From positions 1 through 64,000 of the forward strand of contig JAEYZI010000095.1 of assembly GCA_023428065.1 (NCBI GenBank): DNA of 64,000 nucleotides. The letters run 5' to 3'. Shown here piece after piece: positions 62,321 through 64,000 of the stretch. The translations under genes and the position numbers were made by a program. The stretch is from Actinomycetes bacterium. GTDB lineage: Bacteria > Actinomycetota > Actinomycetes > Actinomycetales > Microbacteriaceae. The notes below the pieces were generated by a model, which was not told the origin of the DNA, made no database searches, and saw only the letters and a program-made list of their open reading frames with translations. How positions within the stretch are numbered: the stretch's first letter is position 1; the number at the start of each line of letters is the position of its first letter.

Positions 62321-63156
62321 GAACGTGCCCGTGCGCCGGTGACGGCGCGGATGGGTGCCGTGATGCGCCAGCTCCGGCTCGCCCGCAGGTCCGCGATCTC
62401 GCGCTCGAGCGATGCCGCCCGGGAGGCGTGGACGCGGAGGCCGTACTCCTGGATGACGACGTCGCCGCGCTCCGCGTAGAAGGCGCGCACCTCCTCGGCG
62501 TCGCGCTCGGCCGCCGCGAGGAACTCGAGCACCGCGGGTGCGACGTCGTCACCCACCGCGAGCACGCCGAGGCCATGCGAGTGATGGAATCGGAACGACG
62601 GATGCCGGGTCGCGAGCTCGTCCCAGAAGCGGTGCACTCCGAAGCCCTCGCGGAACTCGTAGCAATCGTGGAAGAGCACGACGCCGCGCGAGGAGAGCTT
62701 CGGCAGGTAGGTCTCGTAGTCCTCCCGCACGTCCTCGTACCCGTGCCGACCGTCGATGTGCAGGAGGTCGATGCTGCCGTCCTCGAACCGGCTCACCGAG
62801 TCGCTGAAATAGCCGCGCACGAGCTCGACCCGGTCGGCGTAATGGTTCTGGGCGATCGTCCGCACCGTGGCGTACACGTTCTCGTCGTAGAAGCCCGCCT
62901 GGTCGTCGCCCTCCCAGCTGTCGAGCGCCCAGATGCGGGTGTCGAGGCCGAGCCGCTCGGCGAACTCGGCGAAGGCGAAGAGCGAGAAGCCGCGGTGGGT
63001 GCCGAGCTCGGCGAGCGTGCGCGGGCGCATCGCCTCGAGCAGCCAGGCCGCGAACGGCGCATGTCCGAACCAGGCCGACTCGAGGTAGTGCGAGGGAAGC
63101 CAGAAGGATGCGGCCGAACGGTAGGCGGACGTCGATCGGGTCTCGAGAGGTTCCAC
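62317..63156 (-). CDS. class I methyltransferase with C-terminal SWRIT motif
   Basis: A 279-residue methyltransferase of the Methyltransf_24 type: TLAELGTHRGFSLFAFAEFA (motif I-like, about 44-63), RIWALDSWEGDDQAGFYDEN and GSIDLLHIDGRHGYEDVRED. Its tail, ASLEREIADLRASRSWRITA followed by PIRAVTGARARS, combines a short coiled coil with the motif seen at 40964. GTG 63156 is set by TAGGCT 6 bases upstream (leaderless). It may methylate the glycan end, which can stop chain growth. Confidence 0.85.
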   Translation of the reverse strand: MEPLETRSTSAYRSAASFWLPSHYLESAWFGHAPFAAWLLEAMRPRTLAELGTHRGFSLFAFAEFAERLGLDTRIWALDSWEGDDQAGFYDENVYATVRTIAQNHYADRVELVRGYFSDSVSRFEDGSIDLLHIDGRHGYEDVREDYETYLPKLSSRGVVLFHDCYEFREGFGVHRFWDELATRHPSFRFHHSHGLGVLAVGDDVAPAVLEFLAAAERDAEEVRAFYAERGDVVIQEYGLRVHASRAASLEREIADLRASRSWRITAPIRAVTGARARS

Positions 63157-63162
63157 CGGCTC

Positions 63163-63168
63163 AGCCTA
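63163..63168 (-). promoter_or_regulatory. -10 box, leaderless methyltransferase mRNA
   Basis: TAGGCT on the minus strand, 6 bases before GTG 63156. Its first three bases are the TAG stop codon of the LCP gene. Confidence 0.5.
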
Positions 63169-64000
63169 GGGGGCCGGAGGGGCGCTCGGCGGCCACAGCA
63201 GCTCGTGCACGGTCGCGTGGATCGCCGCGAAGTCGGGCGACGCGGGGTTCACCTCCGGCGGCACGAGATCGTGGGTGACGAGCGGTTGCGCCTTCGCCTT
63301 CTCGGCGAGCTGCACGAAATACGACAGCATCTGCTGCGGGATGTCGGTGCGCACGACCTGCTTCCCGGCGGCCGCGATGTCGACGAAGTGGGTCAGCACG
63401 GTCGCGGGTGTGAACTGGTCGAGCATCGCCTGCTGCACCTGGCGCTGGCGCCCCATCCGCTCGTAATCGGAGGTGCCGTAGCGCGTGCGGGCGTACTCGA
63501 GGGCCGTGCGTCCGTCCATGTGGTGGTCGCCCGCCTCGAAGTAGCCCGCGGGCGGCAGGGGGTTGCCGTCGAGGTCCTCGTTCGCCCCCCACGCGACGCG
63601 CTCGTCGATCGTGATGTCGATGCCGCCCATCGCGTCGATGAGGTCGGCGAAGCCCTGCATGTCGATGAGCACGTAGTACGGGATCGGGATGCCGAGCACG
63701 CCCTCCGCCGCGTCACGTATCGCCTCGATGCCGGGGCTCGAGTTCTGGGCCTCCGCGTCGGGATACAGGTACGCCCAGTCGAGTTCGCCGTAGGTGTAGA
63801 GGTAGTCGATGAGGCACTTGCTGCCGCAGTCGTAGCCGTTGGGCAGCACCTCCCACATGGGCGACCCCTCCGAGAAGGGCACCTGCTCGAGGTTGCGGGG
63901 GATGCCGATGATCGTCACCTGGCCCGTCTCGGCGTCGACGCTCGCGACCGAGATGCTGTCGGGTCGCAGCCCCTGCCGATCGGGGCCGGCGTCGCCGCCG
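63166..64000 (-). CDS. LytR-CpsA-Psr family ligase, N-terminus outside window
   Basis: The visible 278 residues include the entry motif GPDRQGLRPDSISVASVDAE, the IPRNLEQVPF segment, DAMGGIDITIDERVAWGANE, the arginines of ALEYARTRYGTSDYERMGRQ and the C-terminal end LLWPPSAPPAP. This is the LCP domain that transfers lipid-linked glycan to peptidoglycan. The membrane helix is beyond base 64000. Its place at the end of a polysaccharide cluster suggests the glycan is wall-attached. Confidence 0.92.
   Translation of the reverse strand, partial: GGDAGPDRQGLRPDSISVASVDAETGQVTIIGIPRNLEQVPFSEGSPMWEVLPNGYDCGSKCLIDYLYTYGELDWAYLYPDAEAQNSSPGIEAIRDAAEGVLGIPIPYYVLIDMQGFADLIDAMGGIDITIDERVAWGANEDLDGNPLPPAGYFEAGDHHMDGRTALEYARTRYGTSDYERMGRQRQVQQAMLDQFTPATVLTHFVDIAAAGKQVVRTDIPQQMLSYFVQLAEKAKAQPLVTHDLVPPEVNPASPDFAAIHATVHELLWPPSAPPAP

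Noticed and set aside
1..64000. CRISPR arrays, tRNA or rRNA genes, intact insertion sequences
   Set aside because: No regularly spaced direct repeats, cloverleaf signatures or transposase motifs were recognised by eye.

Overview
The window is strongly GC-rich DNA with G/C-saturated third codon positions. It carries several actinobacterial markers: a WhiB-family protein, a DUF222 protein, DUF3499 and DUF5719 proteins, and many GTG starts placed 6-7 bases after a TANNNT -10 box (leaderless pattern). This points to an actinomycete, probably of the family Microbacteriaceae. The family assignment is inferred from gene content and style, not from a marker gene search.

Layout. 1-2170: a DUF222/13E12-type gene cut by the window edge, with an SOS-box-like site in front of it, then a decayed patch holding an Rhs (YD-repeat) remnant and an immunity-like gene. 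2171-7475: a tightly coupled operon of a multipass membrane protein, DUF4129, DUF4350, MoxR ATPase and DUF58 proteins. 7514-11285: an aquaporin, a two-component system, and a secreted acidic protein with a Gly/His-rich tail on the other strand. 11375-13218: divergent SpoIIM-like and RDD genes, which usually travel with MoxR/DUF58. 13240-22893: S-adenosylhomocysteinase, phosphomannomutase, DUF3499, a zincin-like protein, DUF5719, a large GT2/membrane protein, WhiB and GalE, an order typical of actinobacteria. 22916-27427: a small membrane protein, a GlxA-type regulator, a short conserved-looking protein, a methyltransferase, mannose-6-phosphate isomerase and a glutaryl-CoA-dehydrogenase-like enzyme.

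27402-64000 is almost entirely a surface polysaccharide locus. It holds two O-antigen-ligase/polymerase-like proteins in tandem, a Wzm/Wzt-type ABC exporter with short ATPase, many GT2 and GT4 glycosyltransferases (one a double-domain fusion, one pair a tandem duplication), a nucleotide-sugar dehydrogenase and epimerase, two tandem GDP-mannose 4,6-dehydratases, GtrA, large GT-C-like membrane proteins, the complete dTDP-rhamnose set (rmlA, rmlB, rmlC, rmlD), a secreted protein with three similar C-terminal modules, and, at the edge, an LytR-CpsA-Psr ligase.

Working together: ManA and ManB feed mannose phosphates, the GMD pair makes 6-deoxy-4-keto GDP-hexose, Rml enzymes make dTDP-rhamnose, GalE and the dehydrogenase add further sugars, the glycosyltransferases build lipid-linked glycan, the ABC transporter exports it, and the LCP protein probably attaches it to peptidoglycan. 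No GDP-mannose pyrophosphorylase was recognised in the window. No tRNA, rRNA, CRISPR array or intact insertion sequence was recognised.
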